A program made the translations under genes and the position numbers. This document shows, piece after piece, positions 22,384 to 30,561 of a stretch of DNA of 48,779 nt. This DNA is from a virus, in the IMG/VR virus record IMGVR_UViG_3300008261_000091, positions 1 to 48,779 of that record. One strand, written 5' to 3'. Within the stretch, counting starts at the first letter, position 1. Each line of letters begins with the position of its first letter. The notes beneath the pieces are model-generated. The model did no database searches. It was not told where the DNA came from and worked only from the letters and a program-made list of their open reading frames with translations.

Positions 22384-22593
22384 ATGATTAAAATTGATAA
22401 TAAGTTTAATATCGGAGATATTGTTTATTTAAAAACAGACAAGGACCAAGAAGAACGAATTGTTTGTGGAATAACGATTTACAATAAAGGTGAATTAATG
22501 TATAAATTAAGTTGTGGAGTGGACGACTCAAGTCACTATGAATTTGAATTAACACTACAAAAAAATGTATTAAAGAGTATAATGTCAAATTAA
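22384..22593 (+). CDS. Small beta-barrel-like conserved protein, 69 residues
   Basis: IGDIVYLKTDKDQEERIVCGI and YKLSCG with SSHYEFELT: a short SH3-like beta protein of a kind I recall as common in Bacteroidetes and their phages. Function unknown. It follows thyA by 7 nt and is probably co-transcribed. Confidence 0.68.
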   Translation: MIKIDNKFNIGDIVYLKTDKDQEERIVCGITIYNKGELMYKLSCGVDDSSHYEFELTLQKNVLKSIMSN

Positions 22594-22599
22594 AAAACT

Positions 22600-22854
22600 A
22601 TGTTAAAATTTAGAATAGTTCAGTTATGTCACGATTCACATTCAAACGACAGGAAGATTGAGTGGGTTATTGAGGAAAAGAAGTTTTGGGGTTGGAGACA
22701 AATATATCGTAATGAAGGCCCTAAACACGTTGAGGTAACACATAGTAGTTATGATGAAGCGGAACAATATCTGTTTAAACATTATACGGGACACGGAATA
22801 TGTAAAAGATATGGTAGTTATTACACATTTGAATATTATAGTTATTCCTATTAA
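22600..22854 (+). CDS. Hypothetical protein, 84 residues
   Basis: Aromatic and basic small domain (WVIEEKKFWGWRQIYRNEGP) with a Tyr-rich end (YYTFEYYSYSY). No family is recognised. It starts 6 nt after the previous stop. Confidence 0.65.
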   Translation: MLKFRIVQLCHDSHSNDRKIEWVIEEKKFWGWRQIYRNEGPKHVEVTHSSYDEAEQYLFKHYTGHGICKRYGSYYTFEYYSYSY

Positions 22855-22906
22855 TGTAAAATAGTTTTGACAAAAACACATAAAAATGTAAAAAGTAATT
22901 AAAGTT

Positions 22907-23452
22907 ATGACAAAAGAAATCACACAAGAAGAAATCCAAGAGATTGAAAGATTAACTGGTGGGAAGATTGGGACACACACATTTGGACCAAACAACGAAC
23001 ATACATTAGAGAATTCATTTTTATCACCCGATGGTACATATATCGGTAGTATTGAGGAAGCTAGATGGTATGTTAATAATGAAATGATGGTAGATGAAGA
23101 ATATCCACACGGTGTGGCTGCCGTAATCACTAAAGAAACTTATGGAACTGATAACCCTATTATTGAAGGGATGTATGGTTATACTCACAGAGGTGGTAGT
23201 ATGTTTAGAATTGGTGACAGATTGTTCGATTCAAAATATAAACCAGTTAAAGAAGATTATCCTGAAGATGAATGGAATGGATATGAAACAAGATTCAATG
23301 AATTATATGAAGATGAAGATGAACTTGGTAAAAAGTGGATGGATGACGATGGTATATCATATGTCATACCATTTAGATTAAGAGGTTCAAAAATTATTGA
23401 AACAATGGAAGAGGCGTTTGATGCCGCTAAAAATATGTCAAATTATTTATAA
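22907..23452 (+). CDS. Hypothetical protein, 181 residues
   Basis: Acidic soluble protein. N-terminal helix with QEEIQEIERLTGG, then Gly/His-rich strand regions (YGYTHRGGSMFRIGDRLFDSKY) and a very acidic segment (LYEDEDELGKKWMDDDG). No tag or signal. Function unknown. Confidence 0.7.
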   Translation: MTKEITQEEIQEIERLTGGKIGTHTFGPNNEHTLENSFLSPDGTYIGSIEEARWYVNNEMMVDEEYPHGVAAVITKETYGTDNPIIEGMYGYTHRGGSMFRIGDRLFDSKYKPVKEDYPEDEWNGYETRFNELYEDEDELGKKWMDDDGISYVIPFRLRGSKIIETMEEAFDAAKNMSNYL

Positions 23453-23456
23453 TATT

Positions 23457-23963
23457 ATGAGTGATAAACAAACATACGACTACGGATGTGTAATGTTATA
23501 TTTTGATTTCCCCGAAATTAAAAATCTACATTCACTAATTGATGAAGATGATATCTACACCGCAGAAGGTGATAGAAGTTTTGGTTTAGAAGATGAACCA
23601 CACACTACATTACTTTATGGGTTACACAATGATGTAACTGAAGATGATGTAAAAGGGGTTATTGATAATTTTGATTATGGAACTTGTAGAATCACAAATC
23701 CATCATTATTTGAAAATGAAATGTATGATGTATTAAAGTTTGATACAAGTGGACCAAACCTTCACGAAACAAATAAGGAACTTACAAAGTTTCCACACAC
23801 GACATCATTTCCTGACTACCATCCACATTTAACAATCGGGTATTTAAAACCAGGTATGGGTAGAAAATACGCAAATAAACTAAAAGGTATTCAATTCAAA
23901 TTGGAACCAACCCATGTTGTTTATTCTATGGCAAATGGGGATAAAATAAATTATGAATTATGA
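23457..23963 (+). CDS. 2H phosphoesterase (RNA ligase/cyclic phosphodiesterase family)
   Basis: A 168-residue protein with both family motifs: HTTLLYG (His49, Thr51) and HPHLTIGYL (His124, Thr126). 2H enzymes open 2',3'-cyclic phosphates in RNA or degrade 2'-5' oligonucleotides and cyclic nucleotides; some phage members disarm host cyclic-oligonucleotide defence. The ATG at 23457 lies 5 nt after the upstream stop; a longer in-frame start inside that gene is rejected. The end overlaps the next start by 4 bases. Confidence 0.87.
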   Translation: MSDKQTYDYGCVMLYFDFPEIKNLHSLIDEDDIYTAEGDRSFGLEDEPHTTLLYGLHNDVTEDDVKGVIDNFDYGTCRITNPSLFENEMYDVLKFDTSGPNLHETNKELTKFPHTTSFPDYHPHLTIGYLKPGMGRKYANKLKGIQFKLEPTHVVYSMANGDKINYEL

Positions 23964-24277
23964 AAAGTAAAAAAATAAATGACCTAATCAAAAAGGGTGA
24001 AGAATTAGCAAAAAAACACGAGGAAATCAGAAATGAATTACCACAGGAAATTAAAGACAAAATGGGGTGTATAGCTGATTCCATTGCGGAGGACAATAAA
24101 ATTGTTACTGATATAATGAGAAAAATAAAAAAATCATTTGATGAAACTTATAATGAAAATGTTATTATAACTCCGATTATGTATAACCCTGAAAACTTTA
24201 TGCCTGTATTAGGTGTGTTGGTTAAAACAGATACGGGTGCATATCATAAAAAATATACAATATCAATATCTGAATAA
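23960..24277 (+). CDS. Hypothetical helical protein, 105 residues
   Basis: Lys/Glu-rich helical N-terminal half (INDLIKKGEELAKKHEEIRNEL, continuing to about residue 60), then strands ending in YHKKYTISISE. Function unknown. It is coupled to the 2H gene by ATGA overlap and lies 2 nt before the P-loop kinase gene, so the three may work together. Confidence 0.7.
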   Translation: MKSKKINDLIKKGEELAKKHEEIRNELPQEIKDKMGCIADSIAEDNKIVTDIMRKIKKSFDETYNENVIITPIMYNPENFMPVLGVLVKTDTGAYHKKYTISISE

Positions 24278-24279
24278 TT

Positions 24280-24702
24280 ATGAAAACAAAAGTATATTCA
24301 GCATTCCCTGGTGTAGGGAAAACAACTTATTTCAAAACAACAGATAAAAATGTTTTGGATAGTGACAGCTCAAAGTTTGATAAAAAGAACTTCCCCGCAA
24401 ATTACATTGAACATATTGAAAGAAACATTCAAGACCCCAAGGTTGACAAGATTTTGGTTTCATCCCATAAAGATGTAAGAGACGCTCTTGTAAAAAGAGG
24501 AATACCTTATGTTCTTGTTTATCCTGACAAAAACATTAAGGACGAATATATCCAACGATATAAAGACAGAGGAAATAATGACACATTTGTTGACTTATTA
24601 AATAATAATTGGGATAATTGGATGAAAGAGATGGAGGACCAAGAGGGTTGTGAAAAAATAACTTTAGGTTCTGGACAATACTTAGCTGATGTAATAAATT
24701 AA
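24280..24702 (+). CDS. P-loop nucleotide-kinase-like protein
   Basis: A 140-residue protein with Walker A at residues 9-17 (FPGVGKTTY), then LDSDSSKF, which fits the acidic phosphate-acceptor site of small kinases, and VYPDKNIKDEYIQRYKDRG as a lid-like region. It probably phosphorylates a nucleotide or nucleic-acid end. The substrate is not evident. It lies next to the 2H phosphoesterase, suggesting nucleotide or RNA metabolism. Confidence 0.78.
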   Translation: MKTKVYSAFPGVGKTTYFKTTDKNVLDSDSSKFDKKNFPANYIEHIERNIQDPKVDKILVSSHKDVRDALVKRGIPYVLVYPDKNIKDEYIQRYKDRGNNDTFVDLLNNNWDNWMKEMEDQEGCEKITLGSGQYLADVIN

Positions 24703-24706
24703 ACAA

Positions 24707-25075
24707 ATGAAAAAACTTATCCTAACTTTAATAATGTTGTTGACCACATTAGTGTCAAATGCTCAAATTGGTGTTATAACCATAAAGAAAAATCAAACTG
24801 TTCCACTTAATATGTGGTACACTATCCATGAAAAAGATAGAGAAAATAATATCTACATTACATTTGAGAATGAAGATTTGGCGGTCTACACACTTGAGAA
24901 TTTATTAGGTCAATTTGATATGGATATTGAGTTACCAAACGATAAAGATGTTGATGGTGACCCCTATTGGAGTGTAGAACAAGAAAATGGTTTTATTAGT
25001 GACATTTATTACATTAAAGAAAAAAACTTTCCATTATACACAATAACAATCGTCTCGGCTTGGGGTGGAGAATAA
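24707..25075 (+). CDS. Secreted hypothetical protein, 122 residues
   Basis: Signal peptide at residues 1-20 (KLILTLIMLLTTLVSNAQ), with the Ala-Gln end common in Bacteroidetes. The mature part is an acidic alpha/beta protein. No family is recognised. It is the first of two adjacent exported proteins. Confidence 0.72.
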   Translation: MKKLILTLIMLLTTLVSNAQIGVITIKKNQTVPLNMWYTIHEKDRENNIYITFENEDLAVYTLENLLGQFDMDIELPNDKDVDGDPYWSVEQENGFISDIYYIKEKNFPLYTITIVSAWGGE

Positions 25076-25085
25076 TTTAAAGGTT

Positions 25086-25400
25086 ATGAAAAAGTTAATT
25101 AGTCTTTTATTTTTATTATTTTTATTTGTTGGTCATTCTCAGATTGCACCACCAAAACAACAGATAAAACTTAATTTACCACCTATTAATAATACGACCC
25201 CAAAAATAGGTATGGGACCTGCTATGATGATTGGTGGTGCAATTTTAACAACCGCAGGTTTGTTAACACCTCCATTAATGGTCGGAGGGTCAACAACTCA
25301 AAAACAGCCCTTCTATAAACAGGGGGGTAGAGCGGCAGCAATTGTTTCAGGTGCGTTAGTTTTTACCATTGGTGTGGGAGTATCAATCGGAGATTTATGA
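25086..25400 (+). CDS. Exported or membrane protein, 104 residues
   Basis: Signal peptide (KKLISLLFLLFLFVGHSQ) then a Pro-rich stretch, and two Gly-rich hydrophobic segments (MGPAMMIGGAILTTAGLLTPP and AAIVSGALVFTIGVGVSIG). ATG 25086 is chosen because the signal peptide starts there. The Gly-zipper-like segments could insert into a membrane. Function unknown. Confidence 0.68.
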   Translation: MKKLISLLFLLFLFVGHSQIAPPKQQIKLNLPPINNTTPKIGMGPAMMIGGAILTTAGLLTPPLMVGGSTTQKQPFYKQGGRAAAIVSGALVFTIGVGVSIGDL

Positions 25401-25540
25401 AAAAAGTAATGGTAAGATTTCCAAATGAAAGTTATTTCATTGAGATTGATATGGATATGTCACAATTCAAACCTGAAAAGGAATTTGATGACCAAATATT
25501 TGGGTGGTATGGGGATATATACATCTCAGTTAAAAAATAA
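25397..25540 (+). CDS. Small hypothetical protein, 47 residues
   Basis: MKKVMVRFPNESYFIEIDMD..., an acidic alpha/beta peptide ending IYISVKK. Its start overlaps the previous stop by 4 bases (ATGA), which supports it as a real gene. No function is visible. Confidence 0.6.
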   Translation: MKKVMVRFPNESYFIEIDMDMSQFKPEKEFDDQIFGWYGDIYISVKK

Positions 25541-25574
25541 ATCATCCCTCTATCGTAATATTGGGTTTTTTGAT

Positions 25575-25582
25575 TATCTTTG
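25575..25582 (+). promoter_or_regulatory. TAnnTTTG promoter (TATCTTTG)
   Basis: TATCTTTG lies 17 nt before the ATG at 25600, in a gap that follows the small gene ending 25540. Confidence 0.55.
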
Positions 25583-25599
25583 ATAAAAAATTAAGAGAT

Positions 25600-25758
25600 A
25601 TGGAAAAATTTTCAATGAACCAAGTGATTAAAGACAAATTCGGTGAATCCGAAAAAAATGTTAAAACTGCAAAATCAACTAAAAGAGCAAATAACAAAGT
25701 TGATGGGAAGTATGTGGTAAAGATTGTGGATGGTGTCAAATATATGGTATTAAAATGA
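25600..25758 (+). CDS. Small basic protein, 52 residues
   Basis: MEKFSMNQVIKDKFGESEKN..., Lys-rich middle (KTAKSTKRANNKVDGKY) and a strand end (VVKIVDGVKYMVLK). The start after the promoter is preferred over an ATG 39 nt upstream that overlaps the promoter. It overlaps the phosphatase start by 4 bases. Unknown function. Confidence 0.62.
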   Translation: MEKFSMNQVIKDKFGESEKNVKTAKSTKRANNKVDGKYVVKIVDGVKYMVLK

Positions 25759-26414
25759 GAACAGGGTTTTTTTTATTATGTTTGGTGTTGTTTGGTGTTC
25801 TACACTATTTTTTAGAACCGACCAACCAATTTGAGATTAGAAATAGTAATAAGATTACTATTAACGATACAATAAAGGATACATTAAAACCTAAACAAGA
25901 ATTTGTTAGGATTAACAATTTACCGCATAATTTTGATACTGTACCTGGCGCTAATAACGTATTTAGGTCAAGTCAACCATCTGTATCACAATTAAGAGAC
26001 ATTCTTAACAATTACGACATTGACGTGGTTATACGCATGAATGCTGAGGAAGGTACTGGTGTTTCTACCTCATCTGAAAAACAGTTGGTTGAGGGTATGG
26101 GTAAAAAATATGTTTGGGTTAACGCACATCTTGGATATGTTAAAGGTAAGGGATATACTAAATCGTTAGATACATTACAACCTTATTTACATAAAGGAAA
26201 CGTATTGATACATTGTGCTCACGGTGCTGATAGAACAGGATATCAAGTGGCAAAATATGTTCAGGATAAATTAGGTTGGGATAGAAAAGAATTGTGGTAC
26301 TATACTATCAAATATAACAATTGGGAAAAATCAATACCGAGGGGTGAAACAGGGTATATAAAGTATATGGAGGCCTTTTATCCGTATGACTTGTGGAAAA
26401 AAGAAATTGATTAA
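25755..26414 (+). CDS. Membrane-anchored/exported tyrosine phosphatase-like protein
   Basis: A 219-residue protein. N-terminal hydrophobic segment (residues 4-20, FFLLCLVLFGVLHYFL) acts as signal anchor. The domain has FRSSQPS (70-76), VVIRMNAEEG and the active site HCAHGADRTG (Cys154, Arg160; CX5R), as in dual-specificity and Siw14-like phosphatases. The catalytic part would be outside the cytoplasm, so the substrate could be a periplasmic phosphate ester or phosphoinositide rather than a cytosolic phosphotyrosine. Its stop is near the AAA+ start. Confidence 0.85.
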   Translation: MRTGFFLLCLVLFGVLHYFLEPTNQFEIRNSNKITINDTIKDTLKPKQEFVRINNLPHNFDTVPGANNVFRSSQPSVSQLRDILNNYDIDVVIRMNAEEGTGVSTSSEKQLVEGMGKKYVWVNAHLGYVKGKGYTKSLDTLQPYLHKGNVLIHCAHGADRTGYQVAKYVQDKLGWDRKELWYYTIKYNNWEKSIPRGETGYIKYMEAFYPYDLWKKEID

Positions 26415-26430
26415 TTTAATTAAAAAAAAA

Positions 26431-27399
26431 ATGAATAGAGATTTAGAAGAAGAATTGCCAACGACAATAATGGCATTAAGAACTGTTGATGGGTACAAGA
26501 GGATTGAGGATACTGATGAAGTAAGTGATTATGATACACCTTGTTGTTGGAGTAGTTTAAAGAATGATGAATATTCTCCCGCTTATCTTACAACACCACA
26601 AGTACCATCTGGTGTTTATGAAATTGCTTGGAACGGTCAACTTGGGACTCATACACTGAAGAAACAACCATTCAATACCGATGAGTTGTATGAATTACCA
26701 TCACCTGAAATAACTGATATTATTACCGATATTGAAAACTTTTGGAATAGAGTTGATGTATATAAAAAATACAACTTTGTACACAAACGAGGTATTTTAT
26801 TGTACGGAGAACCAGGGTGTGGTAAATCAGGTATAATTCAGTTACTATCAAAACAATTGATGCAAAGAAACGGTATTGTTATTAATATAAAAGATGAAGA
26901 AGATTTAGAAAAATTCACATCATTTATACCCACCTTTAGAAAGGTTGAACCTAAAAGACCGTTAACTGTGTTACTTGAAGACATTGACTCAATCGCTGGG
27001 GAGAATAGATATTCAACGTCAAGATTATTAAACATTTTAGATGGTGTTAAACAGATTGAAAACGTTGTTTACATAGCAACAACCAATTACCCTGAGAAAC
27101 TACAGGAGAGAATCACAAATAGACCTTCTCGTTTTGACAGACGTTATAAAGTTGAGTTACCAAGTGACGAAATTAGAAAATCATATATTGTTAATAAACT
27201 TAATGATGAAGACTTGGCAACAATTAACATTAATGAGTGGGTTAAGAAAACAAAAGGAATGTCATTGTCTCATCTAAAAGAAGTTGTTATCTCAACTATT
27301 ATTATGGGTAGGGATTTTGATGAAACAATTGATAACCTTGAGGGTATGAAAAAGACCCCTACGGTTAAAGACAAAAAAGAAGTAGGATTTGGTAAATAA
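26431..27399 (+). CDS. AAA+ ATPase (BCS1/FtsH-like ATPase domain)
   Basis: A 322-residue protein. N-terminal domain of 110 residues with an acidic start, then AAA+ core: Walker A GEPGCGKSG (126-134), Walker B VLLEDID (180-186), sensor-1 ATTNYPEKL (Asn219) and arginine finger region RPSRFDRR (231-238). No protease domain follows, so it is a stand-alone unfoldase or remodelling ATPase. The ATG at 26431 is preferred over one inside the previous gene. Ends at a bidirectional terminator. Confidence 0.88.
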   Translation: MNRDLEEELPTTIMALRTVDGYKRIEDTDEVSDYDTPCCWSSLKNDEYSPAYLTTPQVPSGVYEIAWNGQLGTHTLKKQPFNTDELYELPSPEITDIITDIENFWNRVDVYKKYNFVHKRGILLYGEPGCGKSGIIQLLSKQLMQRNGIVINIKDEEDLEKFTSFIPTFRKVEPKRPLTVLLEDIDSIAGENRYSTSRLLNILDGVKQIENVVYIATTNYPEKLQERITNRPSRFDRRYKVELPSDEIRKSYIVNKLNDEDLATININEWVKKTKGMSLSHLKEVVISTIIMGRDFDETIDNLEGMKKTPTVKDKKEVGFGK

Positions 27400-27401
27400 C
27401 A

Positions 27402-27430
27402 AAAAACCCCCTTATTTTTTAGGGGGTTTT
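27402..27430. terminator. Bidirectional terminator
   Basis: AAAACCCCCT and AGGGGGTTTT flank an 8-nt loop, with T-runs on both strands; it serves the AAA+ gene and the minus-strand gene at 27412. Confidence 0.85.
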
Positions 27431-27567
27431 ATTTTGTATTTATAATCAGTCTCAATTTTAGGTAACGGTTTACTTTCCATTATCTTCTGATAAAGTTCCC
27501 AATTATCTGTGGGACTTATTAATGGGTCTATTATCCACTCTGTTTTGTATTTAGGTTCTTTTTTCAT
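27412..27567 (-). CDS. Small basic protein, 51 residues
   Basis: MKKEPKYKTEWIIDPLISPT..., ending in a Lys/Pro-rich tail KIKPPKK. The start lies inside the 3' end of the zincin gene (17-base overlap). The stop is within the terminator arm. Function unknown. Confidence 0.55.
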   Translation of the reverse strand: MKKEPKYKTEWIIDPLISPTDNWELYQKIMESKPLPKIETDYKYKIKPPKK

Positions 27568-28708
27568 TTGTATTAGATTTAACATAAATTTTTCTAATGA
27601 TGTTTGAATGAGTATCTTCAGGGTCTTGGGCCATTTCATAAAGTTTACCAATCTTTTTCGCCATTTTTTCTCCTACAAAATTAAACAATTTAATTTCATT
27701 TTTATAAAAATTTAATGGGTTATTTTGATACTTTGAAAATTTTGATAAGTTTTTATAAAAATATTTACCTTTATCACTTTCAGGGTCAATCCCTCCCATG
27801 AATTCCATAAATTTTAAAAGACTGTCCTCTTCCCCCGATATTAATAAATGTTTTAACATCTCACCCTTATCGTTAGTTAAGTTTATATAACCCAACTCTA
27901 AGATTAGATTAATAATCTCATCATCACTTTCAGGGACATCAATATCACTGTCACGTAAACGAGTTTTAATAGTTTCAATATCAGATTTCAACTCTGACAC
28001 TAAGTCCTCAAACGTATAGTTTTTTAAAACCATAAATTCTTTAAAAGTTTTATCATTTAAAAGGAATTCTAAAAATTGAGTTTTATTGACATCGGATAAT
28101 ATCATTCTTGAGGCAACTTCAGTTGGTTTAACTAAAGTCTCAGTTAATGTTGCCAAATAAAGATAATGGAAAAATATTCTTAAAGGTTTAATACCAAATG
28201 CCCCGAAATTGGATGTTGTACCATAGTCAACAATATGTGTCAATGGTTTTTCAGGTTCTTTAAAATTGTCATATGCGTGTTTTAATTCGTGAGATAACGA
28301 AGGTAAAATCTCTGTTTTTTCATCTTTTAAAAATTTAATTATTTCAGACATATTAACATCCCTTTCAGGTAAATAAAGAGAAACGGAAATGTATAATTCT
28401 GAAAAATCTTGTAAAGACATACTCACAAATTTTTTAATGTTATGAGTATATCTTGGCGAAAAACCCATACCTGCCATTAAAATTTTATCGGTATCAACAA
28501 AATCCAACTCAATCCGAGCATGAACTTTTTTAATATTAAGTTCATTGATTTGTAAATTAGTACTGAACCCTATATCAAATTTACTATCCTCGTCAAATGT
28601 TTCATTTGATTCATACGATAATTGTTTTAATAAATCTTTATATAATTTCTCACCTGACAACAAAATGTTTTCAGGAACACCTAACGCCTCTAATATATAT
28701 TTTTTCAT
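27551..28708 (-). CDS. HExxH metallopeptidase-like protein with N-terminal tag
   Basis: A 385-residue protein. It starts MKKYILEALG; I-L-E fits the tag rule. HELKH at 140-144 followed by PTEVASR (Glu197) is a zincin signature. N-terminal strands (residues 45-115) and a long helical C-terminal half (200-370) flank it. It is coupled by a one-base overlap to the tagged GH19 gene upstream, so the two are probably made together. Substrate unknown. It could mature or defend the virion, or act in the host after injection. Confidence 0.75.
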   Translation of the reverse strand: MKKYILEALGVPENILLSGEKLYKDLLKQLSYESNETFDEDSKFDIGFSTNLQINELNIKKVHARIELDFVDTDKILMAGMGFSPRYTHNIKKFVSMSLQDFSELYISVSLYLPERDVNMSEIIKFLKDEKTEILPSLSHELKHAYDNFKEPEKPLTHIVDYGTTSNFGAFGIKPLRIFFHYLYLATLTETLVKPTEVASRMILSDVNKTQFLEFLLNDKTFKEFMVLKNYTFEDLVSELKSDIETIKTRLRDSDIDVPESDDEIINLILELGYINLTNDKGEMLKHLLISGEEDSLLKFMEFMGGIDPESDKGKYFYKNLSKFSKYQNNPLNFYKNEIKLFNFVGEKMAKKIGKLYEMAQDPEDTHSNIIRKIYVKSNTNEKRT

Positions 28709-29547
28709 TATGCTACTCCAAATGATTTTGATGCCTCAATGGCTTTATTTCTATGACCACTTCGTTTTTTTCTTGCGTTTTTGTCGGCAAAATAACTTGC
28801 GGCATCTTCTTTACTTGAAAATTTAGGTATACTTGATGGTGATTGACCATCTAATAAAAATGTAACCGCAATTTTTGCAGCAATGTCGTTTCTATTTAGC
28901 ATTTCAGGATTTGACTCAAGACTCACCCCTGAAAGTTGACCGTATTTTCTGTAATTACCTCTTCCAGTCAACTGATTAAATCCTCTACCTCTAAAATTCC
29001 ACCCATCACCACCTCCTTGATTACCCGCAATTTTTGCGTAAACTAAATTAAAGAACTCTTTTGCGTTACTTTTTAACTTATTTAGTTCACCATCGGAAAA
29101 TTTACTAACTCTTGAACCAAAAATTTTTCTAATTCTTGAATTATCTGTATTAGCGTATGAAACCTCACCTTTAGGTTTAAAATTGGATTCTTTTTTAACG
29201 ACAGATAACATACCTATTTGAGCTAAAGGGTCGGTTATTCCCTTTTTTTTCATTTCATCAATTAATAAAGAAATATTATTTTTTTGAATACTATCAAAGT
29301 TACCTAAAAGTTTAACTTTACCAAATGACCCTGAACCCTGAACATTTTCAGTACTATCAACAGGTTCATCTGAATTGTCGGTGGATGATGAATCGGTAGG
29401 TTCCGTTGTTTTTGCGTTCTTTATACCTTTTAGTATTAAGTTACCAATAACACTTCCTGTATCTCTATCTGTATCAATAAAATCGGATTCAATTAAAGAC
29501 TGTCTAATTAAAAACTTTTTTTGACTCTCAGTTATAACTAATTTCAT
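28708..29547 (-). CDS. Tagged GH19 (chitinase/lysozyme-like) peptidoglycan hydrolase
   Basis: A 279-residue protein. Residues 1-20 are a tag with two candidate sites, MKLVITE and RQSLIE. A low-complexity Ser/Thr/Asp linker (50-75) follows. The GH19-like domain (about 82-279) has KKESNF (Glu120) and KGEVSY (Glu128) as catalytic acids and NFRGRGFNQLTGRGNY as substrate-cleft motif. It hydrolyses peptidoglycan. Tag and linker suggest a virion-associated lysin used on entry; the 34023 protein is the more classical endolysin. The start at 29547 is fixed by the tag. Confidence 0.85.
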   Translation of the reverse strand: MKLVITESQKKFLIRQSLIESDFIDTDRDTGSVIGNLILKGIKNAKTTEPTDSSSTDNSDEPVDSTENVQGSGSFGKVKLLGNFDSIQKNNISLLIDEMKKKGITDPLAQIGMLSVVKKESNFKPKGEVSYANTDNSRIRKIFGSRVSKFSDGELNKLKSNAKEFFNLVYAKIAGNQGGGDGWNFRGRGFNQLTGRGNYRKYGQLSGVSLESNPEMLNRNDIAAKIAVTFLLDGQSPSSIPKFSSKEDAASYFADKNARKKRSGHRNKAIEASKSFGVA

Positions 29548-29564
29548 TTTTTTTATCTTTTTAT

Positions 29565-29571
29565 ATAAATA
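29565..29571 (-). promoter_or_regulatory. TATTTAT box for the tagged GH19 operon
   Basis: On the minus strand gTATTTATataaaaagataaaa precedes the start at 29547 by 17 nt. It is the one short-tag gene with the longer spacing. Confidence 0.47.
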
Positions 29572-29599
29572 CTTCCCTATCATTAAAGTTTATATAAGA

Positions 29600-29606
29600 T
29601 ATTTAT
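29600..29606 (+). promoter_or_regulatory. TATTTAT box, 7 nt before GTG start
   Basis: gaTATTTATaaaagacGTG. It is divergent from the box at 29565; the two are 28 bp apart. Confidence 0.47.
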
Positions 29607-29613
29607 AAAAGAC

Positions 29614-30000
29614 GTGAAAGTAACCATTATACATAAAAATTCGGGTATTGATAAGAATGAATATGAATTATATAATAAATTCATTAATTATCTTCAAGAT
29701 AAATTTCCTTTGAATCGGGATTTAAAAGTTATATTTTTAGGTGAGAGAAACGGTAAAATGACTACAGGTAGTAGATTACCTCAAGAAATTAGAGTTTTAT
29801 CTAAGAACAGAATGAATCGTGATATTTTAAGAACTTTGGCTCACGAGTGGGTTCATGAATATCAAATGGAGGTAGAAAAAAAGGAAATGGGTCCTGATAT
29901 TGGTGGTAAAATTGAGGATGAAGCAAATTCAGAATCAGGTGCCATTATGAAAAAATTTGAGAGAGACGTTCCTGATTCTGAAGATAAGCTTTACGATTAA
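29614..30000 (+). CDS. Small HExxH metallopeptidase-like protein
   Basis: A 128-residue protein with GTG start. LAHEWVHEYQ (His77, Glu78, His81) followed by EDEANSESGA (Glu101 or Glu103 as third zinc ligand) is a minimal zincin. The N-terminus MKVTIIHKN resembles the short tag but lacks its Glu. Preceding strands (LKVIFLGERNG) complete the fold. It may cleave a protein or peptidoglycan stem peptide. It lies between the GH19 and SLT genes on the opposite strand and abuts the latter's stop. Confidence 0.75.
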   Translation: MKVTIIHKNSGIDKNEYELYNKFINYLQDKFPLNRDLKVIFLGERNGKMTTGSRLPQEIRVLSKNRMNRDILRTLAHEWVHEYQMEVEKKEMGPDIGGKIEDEANSESGAIMKKFERDVPDSEDKLYD

Positions 30001-30558
30001 CTATAATATAGTCGGTCGTATCCATTTGTTTTGATAGTCATGATTTTTAACACAATACCTAGCGTAATCGTTAATCATTGGTCTACCTGTATTATAACAT
30101 CCGCATACTATTCCCCAATCATGATACTTGTTATATAGTTTTCGTAATAATTTCATACTAATTTCAATGTTTAGTCTGATATCATTTTTTAAAATTTCAT
30201 TTGGCACTCTACGTTTCTGTATTAGTTTAGCGGTACCTGGCATTATTTGCATGGGACCCAACGCTCCAACACAAGAAATCTGACTTGGATTGTAACCCCA
30301 ATGAAATGGTCCTTGATACCTTGTCTCCAAATAAGATATGTTGTACGCTATATACTTGGGTATATTGTATTCGGTAGAATATTTCTCAATATTTTCGTAC
30401 ATATACATAGGTATTGGTGAAACAATTTCATTATTACTTTTGAATAACTCAACTTCTTTTTTAAACTGAATTGTTGTTTTAAATGAACCCAAAGAAGTTA
30501 AAACAATCAATAACGATATTGTAAACAATGACGTTAAAATTAAATTTTTTGTATTCAT
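30001..30558 (-). CDS. Lytic transglycosylase (SLT-like), membrane-anchored
   Basis: A 185-residue protein. N-terminal hydrophobic segment at 7-24 (signal anchor). The SLT domain has the catalytic Glu78 in YLETRY, GALGPMQIMPGTA (99-110) and a C-terminal CGCYNTG. It cleaves glycan strands to anhydro-muropeptides. It may open the wall for lysis or for particle passage. The gene upstream in the same operon is a small membrane protein. Confidence 0.88.
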   Translation of the reverse strand: MNTKNLILTSLFTISLLIVLTSLGSFKTTIQFKKEVELFKSNNEIVSPIPMYMYENIEKYSTEYNIPKYIAYNISYLETRYQGPFHWGYNPSQISCVGALGPMQIMPGTAKLIQKRRVPNEILKNDIRLNIEISMKLLRKLYNKYHDWGIVCGCYNTGRPMINDYARYCVKNHDYQNKWIRPTIL

Positions 30559-30561
30559 AAT

